Positions 11,050 to 22,345 of a stretch of 64,000 nucleotides of DNA are shown here, piece by piece; the first letter of the stretch is position 1, and each line of letters begins with the position of its first letter. The translations under genes were made by a program, and so were the position numbers. This DNA is from Sporodiniella umbellata (taxonomy: Eukaryota > Mucoromycota > Mucoromycetes > Mucorales > Rhizopodaceae). Location: NCBI GenBank assembly GCA_025677835.1, contig JAIXMR010000057.1, forward strand, positions 99,248-163,247, in the 5' to 3' direction. The notes beneath the pieces are model-generated. The model was not told the DNA's origin. It saw only the letters and a list, made by a program, of their open reading frames with translations, and searched no databases.

Positions 11050-11992
11050 GAGCTTTCTGTTTAAGCAAATATCAAGTATCCTTACTGAATATTTACAGTA
11101 CCTTTGTAAGTCACCAGTGAGCCCATTTTTGCAGGATTCCCTAGTTTTGGAAGATGACCACTCTTCCTTCCAAGGCGCTTCTCTCTTTGCTTTGCTTTTG
11201 CATACTGATCAAGGCTGCTAAACAAGATTGAGTTCAGGTGAGTAAAGTGGAAGGTAAACACATCCGCAGCCATGGAACTCAATACACTTTCTGATACTGG
11301 AGTTTTTGTAAACGAGATAGGTGTCCGTTATCAAATAATAGCCTCTGAACTCTTTGTATCAATTCATTATTTGTATGGTCTCGGCTAAAGAGTTGAGATA
11401 ATGTCTAATTACCGTTCCGCCTTTCTTTATCCAGTTTATAGCTTCACTTGTCCCTTTTCTCTTTCTTGACTTTAAGACAACAACGACTTTAGGAACTTTC
11501 AATTACACGCTAATTACACCCAAGGGTGATCTTGTTTCTACGATAGCATCGGATATCACTCTCGTTTTGGGAGTTTCCACTATTTGAGGCTCGTCCACTA
11601 CCTTTCATGTTGATATTAAAACCCAACTCGTCGATAAAGACACAGTTGGTCACTTAATTTATATCTGTCTTCAGGAATTCAGTAACCCATTAAAACCTAG
11701 TCTCTATTTTCGTATCACCGTTCCGCACCACAGTTCGTAAAAGGACTCTGTTCATTGGTATACCACAGTGAGTAGTGACATACTTATAAGGGGAAGGTTT
11801 GATATATTTCTTCAACTCTATTTGCTTTTTTTTTAAAAAAAGCTTTTCAACTGGTTTAAGATCCAAGTACGAAAAAAGGGTGATTGTTGATGTCAAGAGG
11901 TGCTCCTCAATGTCAACCTCCATCTGGTATTTAATAACTTCATTGCCATTTTCATCAGTTAACTTCCCACTACCGCCATCAAAATAAACCAT
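11050..11992 (-). pseudogene. Decayed Tc1/mariner-IS630-like DDE transposase
   Basis: Reading the minus strand in shifting frames gives a colinear series of transposase segments. First comes an N-terminal helical part (11690-11992). Next is a WVTEF patch, then CVFIDELGFNINM near 11600-11660, which holds the first catalytic Asp region. A segment with PLGVISV and KVVVVLK follows, then a degenerated second-Asp region (YYLITDT near 11340). The last segment, VYLPLYSPELN near 11230, is where the third acidic residue is expected, but a stop and substitutions replace the conserved residues there. Several stops and frameshifts interrupt it, and the N-terminal HTH is not recognisable. It is an inactive DNA-transposon relic on plain family knowledge. 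I did not find clear terminal inverted repeats. Confidence 0.75.
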
Positions 11993-13650
11993 AGCCGTCT
12001 GATAACAACTGAGAACTCTCAGGAAAATAAAAACAAAGTAAACGTAATAACTTTGAGCATCATTCTTTGTTTTGTTAATGATTGAGGTTTTTTATTTAGT
12101 GTTTTTAATACTTGATTTTTATTTTTTTCCACTGCTTAAAATATTTTTCAAAGTGTGTGAACAGCTATGAAACGCTCTGTATATAAAAATATCGCTTCTA
12201 TTCAAGTACAAAAATCAGTCTACACGAAATGTCGGCTAAAACCCCATTAATATTAATCATTGACTGCAATATGTATTCGCTGTTTATGTGTTAGCTTATG
12301 AGCGGTTCCTAGCCGCGTCTTTTTTTTTTTATACACCGGTCATTTGTGTAACTGTATGAGCATCAAGCTTGTTTTTGGGGGCTGCTCCTTTGAGTAGTAA
12401 AGGGACGCTTTCAATTGCAGATTGTTTGGTTACGGTCAAATCTACATAGTTTAGTGTTATATCCAAAATAATGGTAGAAAAACCAAAGTCAACATCGGAT
12501 TTTTTTTAAAAAAAACGACGTGTCTTTTTGGTTGAAAACAATTGTCAGAATTAAAATTCGATGGAAAGACTGTACCTAAGAAAAATGAGGAGTAAGAACA
12601 ATCGTATGACCAGGTGAAATATATGTCAATAAATACTTACGAACTCATATTTCTAGAAATGATATTCAACATTCGGCTAGCAATAAGGATTTGAAGTCGC
12701 CATATAAAATTTATTCATAGACAGTATGGCCTCTGGAACCTATAAACTAGTAATTGAGGTTTTAAGGCTTTTAAGGGCAGACCGTTACACTGTACCGAAA
12801 CAAAGGAGTGTTATGCAAAAAATAAAGCGATGGCATGAAAAGCCTCATTGACAACCAAGCATAAAGAGCACCACTTGTTGATGATCTCTGAATAAGTACA
12901 AACTACACAACGGGCAATTTGGCTCAATGTATACCAAAAATGATATATAGAACCTACCCCGTTGATGATTTGGGCTTTTGAGAAACGCTTCTAGTATATT
13001 ATTCTCTTTGATATTTACGAAGACTACATTTAAAAAACAGCTTTTTTTTTTTGTAACATTCATTTTATATCATATTCAAAGCAATTTCGACGTTTTGAAG
13101 TCTTTTTTTTTTACAACTTCTTCAATGTTAAAACAAATAGGTGTATCAGAATAACCTTTAGACATTTAATAATGATAAATAAAAACTACAATAGGCCAAC
13201 AATGCCCTTAGCAATATAAAGCGCGAGATTTTTAAATCCGAAAAAGAGGTTTGGTTTCGCGTCTTGTATTGTTTAAAACAAAGTATCCTAATAGCCTATT
13301 TTATAGTTAAGTCTTTGGTATATGGGTGTGCCCAAAATTTGTACTGTTTTTTTTCTAAAGCGACAATTTACAACCAAATATCTTTATTACAACACGAAGT
13401 CTATATACTTGAATACCCATTAACCTACATAATTAAACACATCGGTTATTGTGCGATGTTTTATAGGCTTTTAATTTTACCCTATACAGCTTGACAACGG
13501 GCAACTAAAGTAGCAAAAGCTGATATTTATGCATAATAGATTTTTTGTTTACAAAAAAAAAAACTTTATTAAAAGCATTAGTCGTATAACTGACTGGCTT
13601 TGAGACAAAGCGTTAGCGACGTATTTTTTTCTTTCTTTCTTTGTTTTTTG
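11993..13650. other. AT-rich spacer between transposase relic and BolA gene
   Basis: About 1.65 kb of AT-rich DNA with T and A runs. Short open frames here (for example 13264-13494 plus) are hydrophobic and low-complexity, and I support no gene. Confidence 0.5.
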
Positions 13651-14119
13651 CTATAGCTTGTCAAATTCTGCTTTTGTTTTAGCTTTGATTGTCAGTGCAT
13701 GCAGTCCTTGGTTTTGAAGCTCGTCATTAAGCAAATTGTAAATCAAACGATGGCGTTGCATCAAAGACTGAGAAAGAGAAAACAATAAATGCACACCCTA
13801 ATTATAATCTAATGCAAGCATTGTCGCTTTACCTTTCCTTGAAACTCATCGGAAACTACAAATATTCTATAGAGCGGTATCTTAGTTGGGTCATTGCGTA
13901 CCGCTATCTTACTTGAAGTGTGTTTCCTTATTTGCTACACCTTTCATAGCCTCGTGATGCGCGTGCAGATGGGATTCGTTCACTAGTTCTAATTTGGCAG
14001 GATTCAAGGCTTCTGTAACCTGATATTCAACAGTGAGAAGCGCCTCAAATTTGATGTTTTTTATAATTCACTTTGGTTTCTATTGCAAGCTGAATGGGTC
14101 CTTTTTCTGAGGTTGACAT
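13651..14119 (-). CDS. BolA family protein
   Basis: Four exons on the minus strand: 14072-14119, 13913-14019, 13833-13866 and 13651-13767. Introns are 52, 46 and 65 nt, and all phases agree. The product is 101 aa, the usual BolA1 size. It reads MSTSEKGPIQ at the start, then the BolA helix-turn segment LVNESHLHAHHE. The ETHF|K / FVVSDEFQGK strand and SLMQRHRLIY helix follow, with LHALTIKAKT near the end. The His residues expected to help bind a glutaredoxin-linked 2Fe-2S cluster are present. BolA proteins act with monothiol glutaredoxins in Fe-S trafficking, in mitochondria or cytosol. The first donor is GTGAAT, less common but in frame. The gene lies about 60 bp from the ribosomal-L1-domain gene on the same strand. 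Confidence 0.9.
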
Positions 14120-14177
14120 TTGTTTTAAAAAAAGCAAAAAAAGCAAAAAAAAAAAAAAAAATTGAAAGTACGACGTT

Positions 14178-15023
14178 TTATTCATTATGCTCGTAAATTG
14201 GTAAACTAATAGAGTTGGCTGTCTTGATTTGTAAAGATCTTATAGCATCTTCCCCTCCTGGGCTGGCTAAGACAATTTTTTTGTAACCAGACATAAGATT
14301 TTCGAAAGCAATGGTATCTGTTTGTCCAGTGGTTGCAATCTTGACAGCATAACACGACCCCTTTCTGAAATTCATATATGTCGATTTAGCAGACAAAAGT
14401 ATTTCCTTTTGCAAGTCTTTCGCTTTAAGATCTATAGGCATCGGCTCTCTATATGAATTTTAGCTTTTTTGGCTCAAGTCTAAAAGTGATCTACCTTCTT
14501 TTTTTATACACTTCTTTACAAAAGATTTTTCTTAATTTGTTGATTGTATAGTTATCGGCTAGAAATACGTCGAAATCTTCCATTAGCTGTAATTGTGCAT
14601 CTGATTTAGAATATTGCTTTTTTAAGTGTTTGAGGTCTAGAACTTTGTGGATGCCTTTAATTTTTTTCTCTTTAATGGTGTCCTTGTAGGTTTGTTGTGC
14701 TGCTCTTACAATAAGGCATCGACGAACACCAGGTGCGTGACAACCATGCTTTAATAAACTAATAAATTTAAACGTCTAGTAAGTCATAAGAACCCTCTTA
14801 AACTCTTTTTGTTTACATTTTAGCAGGATTCCGGTTGAGAAGAGTATTGTTCTCAAAGGTTGAGATCATCAGCCAAACAGCTTCCTCCTTTTCTCCATTC
14901 TCGCTTTCATGTTTATAAAGAGCTTTAAAAGATTTTTTTGCCTACATAGATGTATCAATGTACTTGAAGGTGTATTAAGCAATTCTCAAATTGTCGTTTT
15001 ACTTTGTCCTGATCAATCTTCAT
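14178..15023 (-). CDS. Ribosomal L1-domain protein (UTP30/CIC1/RSL1D1-like)
   Basis: Four exons on the minus strand: 15003-15023, 14817-14941, 14495-14758 and 14178-14448. Introns are 61, 58 and 46 nt, with consistent phases; the product is 226 aa. The order of segments follows the L1 fold of UTP30/RSL1D1 proteins: KALYKHE and AVWLMIS, then RRCLIVRAAQ, KIKGIHKVLDL, FDVFLAD, MPIDLK, GSCYAVKIATTG and a SLPIYE end. Members work in 60S/90S pre-ribosome assembly in the nucleolus. The first exon codes only seven residues (MKIDQDK). The frame is open a little upstream (through GGLGKG), so a further 5' exon cannot be excluded. No long open frame exists, so simple ORF calling would miss most of it. 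Confidence 0.85.
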
Positions 15024-16006
15024 TTCTTGTAGAAAAAGGTTGCCCTTTCCTAAGCCATCTGAAATAAAACTAATTTCAATCCCAGAACAGATGCCAAAAA
15101 AAAAAAAAGCAATTTTGTATTCATGCTTAGTGTCCCTCGAAGCTATCTACTATTTTAGTCGACAACGGTCCAGAAGAAAATTTTGCTAAAGAGATGTTGT
15201 ATTAACATCAGTTTCGCTAAATGAAATCTTTTTCGTATTTTTATGCTGTGTATTTTAAAAGTTTTTTTTATAAAGGTCCAAGGTCTCACAATATATGCAT
15301 CAGGCTTTCATTTATTTATGTGAAAGACATATGCAATATAAAGCCATTAGCTCTTTTAGTAGTCACAGATTGAGCATACAGATTGTTACATTTTTTGGTA
15401 AGAAAAAGAAACCATTTTTCTTTGTTTTCGTGTTATCAACTAAGTGAGTTAAGCCTACTAAAAGAAGAACCTGGTATCGCTAAAATAGTTGACCCTTTAC
15501 GAACAAGTGTTGTTATTTTGAAATTGTTAGGTTTAAGTCAAGCTAGAAAGCCAAGTTTTCCGAGATTAATGCAGGAGTACTCTACAATCGTTTCAATTGA
15601 ATTCATAAAAGCTACAAAGTTTTCAGTTGGTTCTCTTCAGTCTACCATAGCTTAATAAATGGAGCTATTTGTGGGTGACTAGCCACAAACTACATTCGCT
15701 CTATTCTATTTGGGACTACTACTGCCATATACAAATGTCCAATCGAATTCGCAGTATAGATAGGGTCTGTTTGAAACTGAAATAATTTTTGAGTTTAGGT
15801 TTTTACTGAACGCTCTTTTGGTTATAGCTTGCTACTTTTCAAACAAGATTAGACGTAGTATGGGCTACTGACACCCAACTAGGCAAGCATGAAAAGCCAG
15901 CCAATTAAGAGCTTCGATTACAATAACCGATTTTTTAAACTTCTGAGGCTGAAAGCTTTTCTTTTCACAAAATTTTTTCAATTTGTATTTCTCTTTAAAA
16001 GCCAAC
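15024..16006. other. Intergenic spacer, divergent promoters
   Basis: About 1 kb separates the divergently transcribed L1-domain gene and the RPB8 gene. It is AT-rich. One 90-codon open frame on the plus strand (15383-15655) shows no family resemblance, so I leave it unannotated. Confidence 0.5.
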
Positions 16007-16593
16007 ATGTCAACAGAAAACACGTTGTTCCAAGATATCTTTGACATCAGAGAAATAGATCCCGAGGGAAAGCGCTTTGATAGAGGTATTTTTTTCTTTT
16101 TTTTTTTTTAATCTCATTCTGTCTTTCTCTTTTTCCATTTTACTAATTCACTTGAAATAGTATCTCGTCTTGTCGCTCGCTCTGAAAACTATGAAATGGA
16201 TTTGACAATGGACTTTAACTCTGAGATCTATCCTTTGAAGATTGGAGAGAAGTTTTCTCTTGTCTTAGCTTCTTCCCTGTCCCTTGAAGCTACCAGCAGC
16301 ACTGGCGGTGTCGAGAAACGTGAAAGCTGGCGTGAACGCCAACCTGGAGAGCGCGACTTGAGTGATGAGTATGAATATGTTATGTTCGGCAAAGTCTACA
16401 AGTTTGAAGACTCTAACAAAGGCGCTGTTGGGCAGCAAGTGTAAGTAGCTCTAGATTGAGTAACAACAGCTAAAAATTTCATAGCTCTGTCTACATCTCT
16501 TTTGGTGGCCTTTTGACAAGTTTAGAAGGAGACTACAGACATTTGCAAAATTTGACTGTTGGTGAGAACATTTATCTGTTGATTAGAAAATAG
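16007..16593 (+). CDS. RPB8: RNA polymerases I/II/III shared subunit RPABC3 (Rpb8)
   Basis: Three exons, 16007-16085, 16161-16440 and 16485-16593, with 75- and 44-nt introns and matching phases. The product is 155 aa, close to the usual 146-150. Recognisable segments are MSTENTLFQDIFDIREIDPEGKRFD at the start (given here as two parts, MSTENTLFQDIF and DIREIDPEGKRFD), then SRLVARSENYEMDLTMDFN. The segment IYPLKIGEKFSLVLASSL follows, then DEYEYVMFGKVYKFE, and VYISFGGLLTSLEGD with YLLIRK at the end. Rpb8 is a small OB-fold subunit common to all three nuclear RNA polymerases. The first intron carries a long T tract near its 5' side. The stop TAG is 74 bp from the end of the convergent rhodanese gene. 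Confidence 0.95.
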
Positions 16594-16666
16594 AGAAGAA
16601 CAATAAAAAAAAACTGTAAATAATCCAAAAGCAAGTGTTTTTGTCTCCTCTGTTTTTTGTTTCAGT

Positions 16667-17223
16667 TTATGCTGCCCATTCCCAGACTTGAGGATTATAA
16701 TCTTCTATAAGTTCTTTCTCAAATTTATATCTTGAATGCCAACCTTCAAAACCATAGCGCATTATTTTCACCTACAAACATGTTCAGTTAATGGGTCTTC
16801 ACTGTTTACTTCCTAACTTTTTGGTCGGTTGCAATTCCCAGGTTTGTAAGTGTCTCACTGTAAATACGAGCTGATTTTGGGCCTTTACAATATTTAAATA
16901 CGTATACTGATACATTAAATGTTATTTAAATGGGTTCACATACCTCTCACTTGAGAAAGGGCACAATGAAAATAGATGACTGGCACTTTGGAATATTTTT
17001 GAATGAGCTCGTTGGCTTCTTCATACATTCTTCCTGCTGGAACATTAATAGATCCTGGAATGTGGCCACCCTAAGATTTTTAATATTGTATCTTTTAATT
17101 GTGGGTATTTACTATGTAGTCATTATCTCTAACATCCACCACGACATAATCTACTTCTGGATGCTTTGTGGAGTCACATACAAGAGACATAACTTCTTCA
17201 GGCTCTGCAAAAGTTGGTGTCAT
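16667..17223 (-). CDS. Rhodanese-domain Cdc25-like phosphatase (YCH1-like)
   Basis: Four exons on the minus strand: 17113-17223, 16944-17070, 16818-16882 and 16667-16771. Introns are 42, 61 and 46 nt; the product is 135 aa. It reads VVVDVRDNDYI|GGHIPGSINVP, then the active-site loop FHCALSQVRGPKSARIY with catalytic Cys in HCALSQVR, and ends GFEGWHSRYKFEKEL and EDYNPQVWEW. A Cys-X5-Arg loop in a single rhodanese fold is typical of the fungal YCH1/ACR2-type tyrosine phosphatases or arsenate reductases. The last intron uses a GTTAGG donor, chosen because only it keeps the frame. Phosphatase versus arsenate reductase cannot be decided from sequence. Confidence 0.88.
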
Positions 17224-17385
17224 TTCGTTAGTTGAGTAAAAAATTATAATGTGTATTTTTTGCTGTCAAATAATTTTCGATCTTTTTCTTTTGCCGTCCG
17301 CGCGTTGTTTATTCTTTTTCTCGTTTCTTTTTACAGAAAGAAAGCAACGAACATAAACGGCAAAAAAAAAAAAAGCAAAGCGCAA

Positions 17386-17577
17386 ATGGAATGGATTCAA
17401 CGCACTGGTGCATTTCCTATTAGTACTGATGTTGCTCATAAGTTGAGACTTTTTGTTTTGTCAGACTATAGGACTGACAAGTTTATACTCGGCTGTACTG
17501 TTGTCTTCTTAGTGGGCCTAAGTACTATTATTTGGCATACTTGGGTAGATCCCAGGAATGGAGATGAGGACGATTAG
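17386..17577 (+). CDS. Small single-pass membrane protein
   Basis: A 63-aa frame starts at ATG 17386 (MEWIQRTGAFP). It has an amphipathic N-terminus, one hydrophobic helix (about residues 34-55, FILGCTVVFLVGLSTIIW) and an acidic end DPRNGDEDD. An in-frame upstream extension to 17251 is T-rich and A-rich sequence and probably 5' UTR. The composition suits a small ER or mitochondrial subunit, but I do not recognise the family. Confidence 0.55.
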   Translation: MEWIQRTGAFPISTDVAHKLRLFVLSDYRTDKFILGCTVVFLVGLSTIIWHTWVDPRNGDEDD

Positions 17578-17646
17578 TTGTATAAATAAACCGTTTGTTT
17601 ATATGCTATTTCTATGACGTAGTATTGTGTATGTATCGATATATTT

Positions 17647-17872
17647 TTACTTTCCACTCTTTGTTTCTTTCTTAAGCCACCATAGTAGATAAGTTAAAGC
17701 TAAATAACAAAAAAGACTTGCTTCATAACCAAAGAGGCCCGCCAAACACAACTAACAGCAAAGTATTTGCTCATGCATCGCACCTTTACACACTATCATC
17801 TCTTCATAACACACCAACGACATTATTACAATGGGTTTGCAAACGGACAACATTAGAAGTTCGAAACACTTG
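17647..17872 (-). CDS. Possible small membrane protein fragment, EMC6-like
   Basis: Two segments can be joined on the minus strand. Segment 17813-17872 codes a 20-residue stretch starting QVFRTSNVVRL. Segment 17647-17751 codes LCLAGLFGYEASLFCYLAL and a second hydrophobic patch ending KKETKSGK. They flank a 61-nt GT-AG interval in phase. The order of polar helix with Cys, AG-GL turn, aromatic helix and Lys-rich end resembles part of ER membrane complex subunit 6. No start codon exon is identified. It could be a real short gene with a 5' exon I missed, a fragment, or chance. Confidence 0.3.
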
Positions 17873-18074
17873 CTATAAAATTAAAAACTGCTAGCGGTCA
17901 TATAAGTAAAAAAAAAGGAGGGGAATGCGCTAGGAAAAAATATCAAGTATAAGCCTGGGTCTAGGATAATGTGCGGTTTAGTAGAGACAACGCTATCTCA
18001 TGAGCCGTAGCTTCTCATTACTGATGGTTTCTGCCAATTTAATTAAAATATATACTAACTGACAGTCTCTATTC

Positions 18075-19401
18075 TTAGTCAGAATCAATACTAAGCATTG
18101 ACTTTATTTTCAAAATTGTCTAAATAAACGTATTGGATTAGTTGGTTTCAAAGAAAAAGGGACAAACTCAAAATTTTACTTGATAGATGTCGGGTCTCTC
18201 TTTCGGATCTACTGTGAGTAAAGATTTGATTAATTCTTTGAAAGCTTCACTATAGATGTCCTCAGTAGGAAAGTTGTAAGACCCATTTAGTATTGACAAG
18301 ACTATGGACCCGCCCATCTCATTTGCGCTGAGCTCAAAGGGATTTTGGCCATATGCTGCTGCGTAAAGTGTACAGCCTATACTCTGACATATTGTTAAGA
18401 CTTTTTTTTTTGCTCTGTGTGTTACCCAAATGTCAACTTTTTCATCCAGCACAGACCCTGTTTTTATGTCATACAACTCTGGGGCACGGTATGGCATTGT
18501 TGAATACTCAGCAGCAATGTCCTATTCAAACAGTTTGGTAAGTCCGCTTTATGAACTATTTGTACCTGATGCAACAGACCATCCTGTCTAGTGCTTATAG
18601 GAATTCTAGCCTTTGTAATGGATCCAAAATCCATGAGAATGGGAGATTTTCCATCGTCCGTGATAAGAATATTTCCAGGTTTAATGTCACGATGCGCTAA
18701 TTGCGATCAAAGGATCAGATTTTGATTATTTTACCGAACACGGTAGTTTTATATTACCATAAGGAATAATACTACTGTTCTTTGTAGCGCCTGGCTGATC
18801 TGAGCTAGAATTCACTAAATGTGCTTTGTACCCGTGCAATTCACGAAGTGCATAGCATATCTTCAGGAAAAATTTCAACAAGACATCCTCTGAAAACTGA
18901 GTCTTGCTGATATTATTTGTATCAATGTTGTCTTGCAGGTTTCCTTTCTGTATGATTCAAGTAAGTCTCAACTTTTGCTATATTTATATTTACCTTATAG
19001 TAAGGGAAGAACATGTAAACCGACTGTGTCCCATCCTTTTCAGTGACAGTGTGGGTATCTTTTAGTTGTATAATGTGCTCATTGTTGAAAAATAGTTTGT
19101 ACATGTTGATCTCGTGCATCGCATCTGACATGGCTTTGTGATCTCCTATGGAACATCTGGTTTTTTTTAATGCAAAGATTTCTCGAGTTGAAGCATCCTC
19201 TACTAAGTAGACAAAAGAAAAGCCTCTGTAATAAAAGTCAGGAACAGAGTATGGGTTAATTGTTGGTTATTTTATATACCCCTCTCCTAGTAAACTGATA
19301 ACTCTCAACTTTCGTTTACCAACTACTATAGTTGGGTTCGGAAAACAACAAGATGTTAAAGCATATATGGTATCCAAAAACGTTGTTAAATTTGTTGTCA
19401 T
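18075..19401 (-). CDS. STK16/Env7-like serine/threonine kinase
   Basis: Seven exons on the minus strand: 19280-19401, 18994-19225, 18758-18947, 18566-18696, 18426-18521, 18180-18383 and 18075-18119. Introns are 42-61 nt and every phase agrees; the product is 339 aa. The Gly loop LLGEG|GFSFVYLVE, the Lys in FALKK, the catalytic HRDIKPGN, metal-binding MDFGS and MPYRAPEL are all present, as is WSIGCTLYA. This fits the NAK-family STK16 (yeast Env7), a Golgi/vacuole membrane kinase anchored by N-terminal acylation. Two adjacent cysteines near residue 18 (SCCFPNP) are good palmitoylation candidates. An insertion rich in Ser lies between the alphaD-E helices and HRD. It starts about 1 kb from the first MFS gene. 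Confidence 0.9.
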
Positions 19402-20467
19402 TGCAGTTGTTGTCAAAATATGTTGTAGTGAAAAAGGAAAAAATCAAAGGCTCTTGCCAAGATAAATGCTTGACTGTGAATTTTCAAGAAATATAATTCT
19501 GACTGAATATTTCTGCGCTTATTATTTACTGGGTTTTTGTATAAAATTTTAGGAAAGGCATTTCTAGAGTAGACAGAATACTCCCTTTTTGTCTTTGGTA
19601 TTGAACTTTTCTTTTCCGCTTGTTACGCCGCTCCTACTTACTATCTGGGAATCCCAAATGGACAAGCGCATTTAGAGAATTTACAGACATATAGCTTTTT
19701 ATGTTTGAGGTAGTTGAGAAATCTTTCAAAAAAAAAAAAAAATCGAGTTGTTTTATATATGTAAAAGAATGTGTTGGCATATCCTTTTTTTTTTTGGGCT
19801 ACAGCGAGGTAAGAAGCCTTTACTACTTGCTGATTGCATGCAAATGATAATAGAACCCAAAACTTTTTAGAGGTAAAACAAAATACTGCATTTCTATCTT
19901 GCGCTTTCAAAGCCAAATATAATTAAAATCCTAGAGACTGCTTCTACATGCAGAAAATGAACATATCGCTTTGACTTATAGGTCATGAACGCAAGATATA
20001 CATACCCATGACCTTTTGATAACCTAGAGTTAAAGAATTGGTACTCAAAAGACAGCTTTTTTCTTTCGAAAAAAAAGTGATTTGCTAAGACTATATGTAC
20101 CATAAGTTATTTTGCCAGGTCTATTGACACTTTTAAAGACAAGCCTTTCAAAAAAAGATTTGTAATAAAAACGTTATATGTCCAAAAGACTAAACAGTTC
20201 TGTATCACCACAGCTTTCGGTTTTTGTTTCTCTTACTTGCTGATTGGAGAAAGCAAAATCGCCGTGAATTTTCAGGTTACCGCTTCTCAATACTTAGATA
20301 TGTTATATCCAGCTGTGGTACACGATAACAAAAAAGGAATTAAATCAGGAAAAAAGAGCGTTGTTTATGTTATGTACGCTAGCTAAATAAAATCAAGGCG
20401 TTTTATTCTACACTTAGAGGCCTATGGTATTAACAGTGAATAATGTACAAAATACTGTTACAGCATG
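19402..20467. other. AT-rich spacer without supported gene
   Basis: About 1 kb between the kinase gene start and the MFS-A stop. It contains A and T runs near 19728-19742 and 19782-19796. Short open frames are low-complexity, and nothing convincing is seen. Confidence 0.5.
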
Positions 20468-21600
20468 CTAGTTGAGTTTCTTTTTTAGATGGAACCCTTT
20501 GCCTCCTACAAAATAAAAGATATAAGGAGAGCAGATAAAAAGCGAACAGCCCATCACAATACAAAGGTAGAAGAATCCAATTTTGCTATACAAATAACCT
20601 CCCAGAAGTGGGCCTACGATTCCTCCCCCAGCAAAAGCAATGTTAATCAGGGCATAGCCTTTACTTTGTCCATCGTCAGTCCCATCAGAATTTTGCCCGT
20701 CAATAATGTATCCAATCTCTGCTAATACTGGAGTCATAAAACAAGAGATGCAGAATCCTTGAATAATCAAAAGCACAATCAAAGGCGCTATACCGCCTAT
20801 TGTACTTTGATTAGGAATGCCGCACAAGGCAGTGGTGATTGCACATACAATCCATGTCGGATAAACCAAAATTTTGGGCCCATATTTATCAGTAATGATG
20901 CCAGAAATTGGCGAGCCAATAAATGTAGGGCCCACTTCTGCAATAAACACGAGACCAATCTTGCTAGAGTTATACCCCCATTCGGATACCAACCTCAAAC
21001 TGAGCGTGGTCTAATATAGAAAAAAAAATAAGCTTGTGATGAACATTTCCAACCTACCTCAAAAACACCAATAATCAAGGCATCAGTAAACACCATAAGC
21101 ATTCCTGCTAATAGTCGATGTTCTTTCAAGAGACTCCAATAAGTGACGTTTTTTGTTGTTTTTTCGTCATTCTTAGATACAGTTTCCGTGAAAATAGTTA
21201 CATCTTCGGTAGAATCGTTTTTGGCTAATGATTCAGGCGCTTTTTCAAGAGAATTGGCACTGTCTTTCAGCTTTGTTTCGCCTGATTTTTGTGAAGCACT
21301 GTCTTGAGAAACAATACTTTCTTGGTTTTTGCTATCTTTTTCAAACCATTCAGGAGGGTTGTTTTTTCGTTCCACTAAAAACAGCCGCAGTAAAAAATCT
21401 AATCCAGCAATTGCAATGCAAAATATAAAAGGTGCTTTGTATCCTCTTGTATGATATAGCGCTCCTAAAAGATAGATATGACGGCTGAGTATGTTTTCTG
21501 CCAGACTGTTAATATTCTGTTTACCTCCTATAGGCGCGCCAGAAACTAAGCCTACTGTATGGAACATTGTGATTCTCCCCATCTAAACAAACAGAAGCGT

Positions 21601-21632
<32 letters not shown>

Positions 21633-22345
21633 AGAGGACTGTATGATCATTAAACGCACCTGAGTCCCCAGTTCTTCTAAGGCAAAGGTGTCGGAAACCA
21701 GACACATTCCTAGGGTCCAGACAGATGAAGAAGAAAAACCTTGTAGAAATCGAGCCAGTAAAAGCTCCCAGTATTTTTCTCCCAACATAAACAATAAGGT
21801 AGAACCTAGTAAACCTAATATACCAACCAGCATCAGTCCTCGGCGATGTTTTAGTCGGTCGCCTACTCTTGTAATTTAGTAAAGGTATATAGCGTGTTTT
21901 ACTCAATTACCAAGGTAGCCAAATCCTAAGGAGCCTACAATTATCCCAACAGAAAATAAAGCTAGTAGTACACCAGATTTTTGCGATACATTTCCTGGAT
22001 TTTCTATATTTGTATCATATGCATTTGAATTGTTATCTGGCGATATGCCATGCTCTATAGCATTGATGGCAAACGGCACTGAATAGAGTTAGCCATGTCT
22101 TTAATTTTTTTATTTTATTTTATTTTTAGCTTCTGCTATTATTTCAATTGGATTTGTCATTTACTTATAGGAACAATGATACTGTATGTAAGCATCTACA
22201 AAATTTGAATGTTATGATTTTATTCTTTTAAAACCAGTTGAGTTTTATATCTTACATCTATAAACAAAGACATGCTCACAGTGGCTGTCACATAGAGCTT
22301 TGACGATCTTGCTCTAGCAAGAAAAGGCTTTCCTTTGAACAACAT
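20468..22345 (-). CDS. MFS transporter A (12-TM, drug/H+ antiporter or vesicular-amine-like)
   Basis: Seven exons on the minus strand: 22256-22345, 22165-22195, 22078-22... to 21911, 21660-21865, 21525-21582, 21058-21464 and 20468-21010 (third exon 21911-22078). Phases agree and the product is 500 aa. TM1 carries SLFIDMLTYSIIVPI; motif A is seen as VGDRLKHRRG between TM2 and TM3. A Ser/Asn-rich central loop of about 60 residues separates the two six-helix halves. The second half has GPTFIGSPISGIITDKYGPK. The layout suits DHA1-type or SLC18-like transporters; the substrate is unknown. The intron at 21583-21659 contains 30 consecutive A on the plus strand. It is paired with a diverged copy 4.8 kb away. 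Confidence 0.88.
21100..21793. repeat. Copy 1 of near-identical patch shared by the two MFS genes
   Basis: From 21100 to 21793 the DNA matches 25890-26582 except for three nearby substitutions (about 21696-21703) and one A in the homopolymer. Exons, introns and the poly-A tract are all included, while the flanking exons are clearly diverged. Confidence 0.9.

Noticed and set aside
13264..13494. 76-codon hydrophobic plus-strand frame
   Set aside because: AT-driven hydrophobic composition only.
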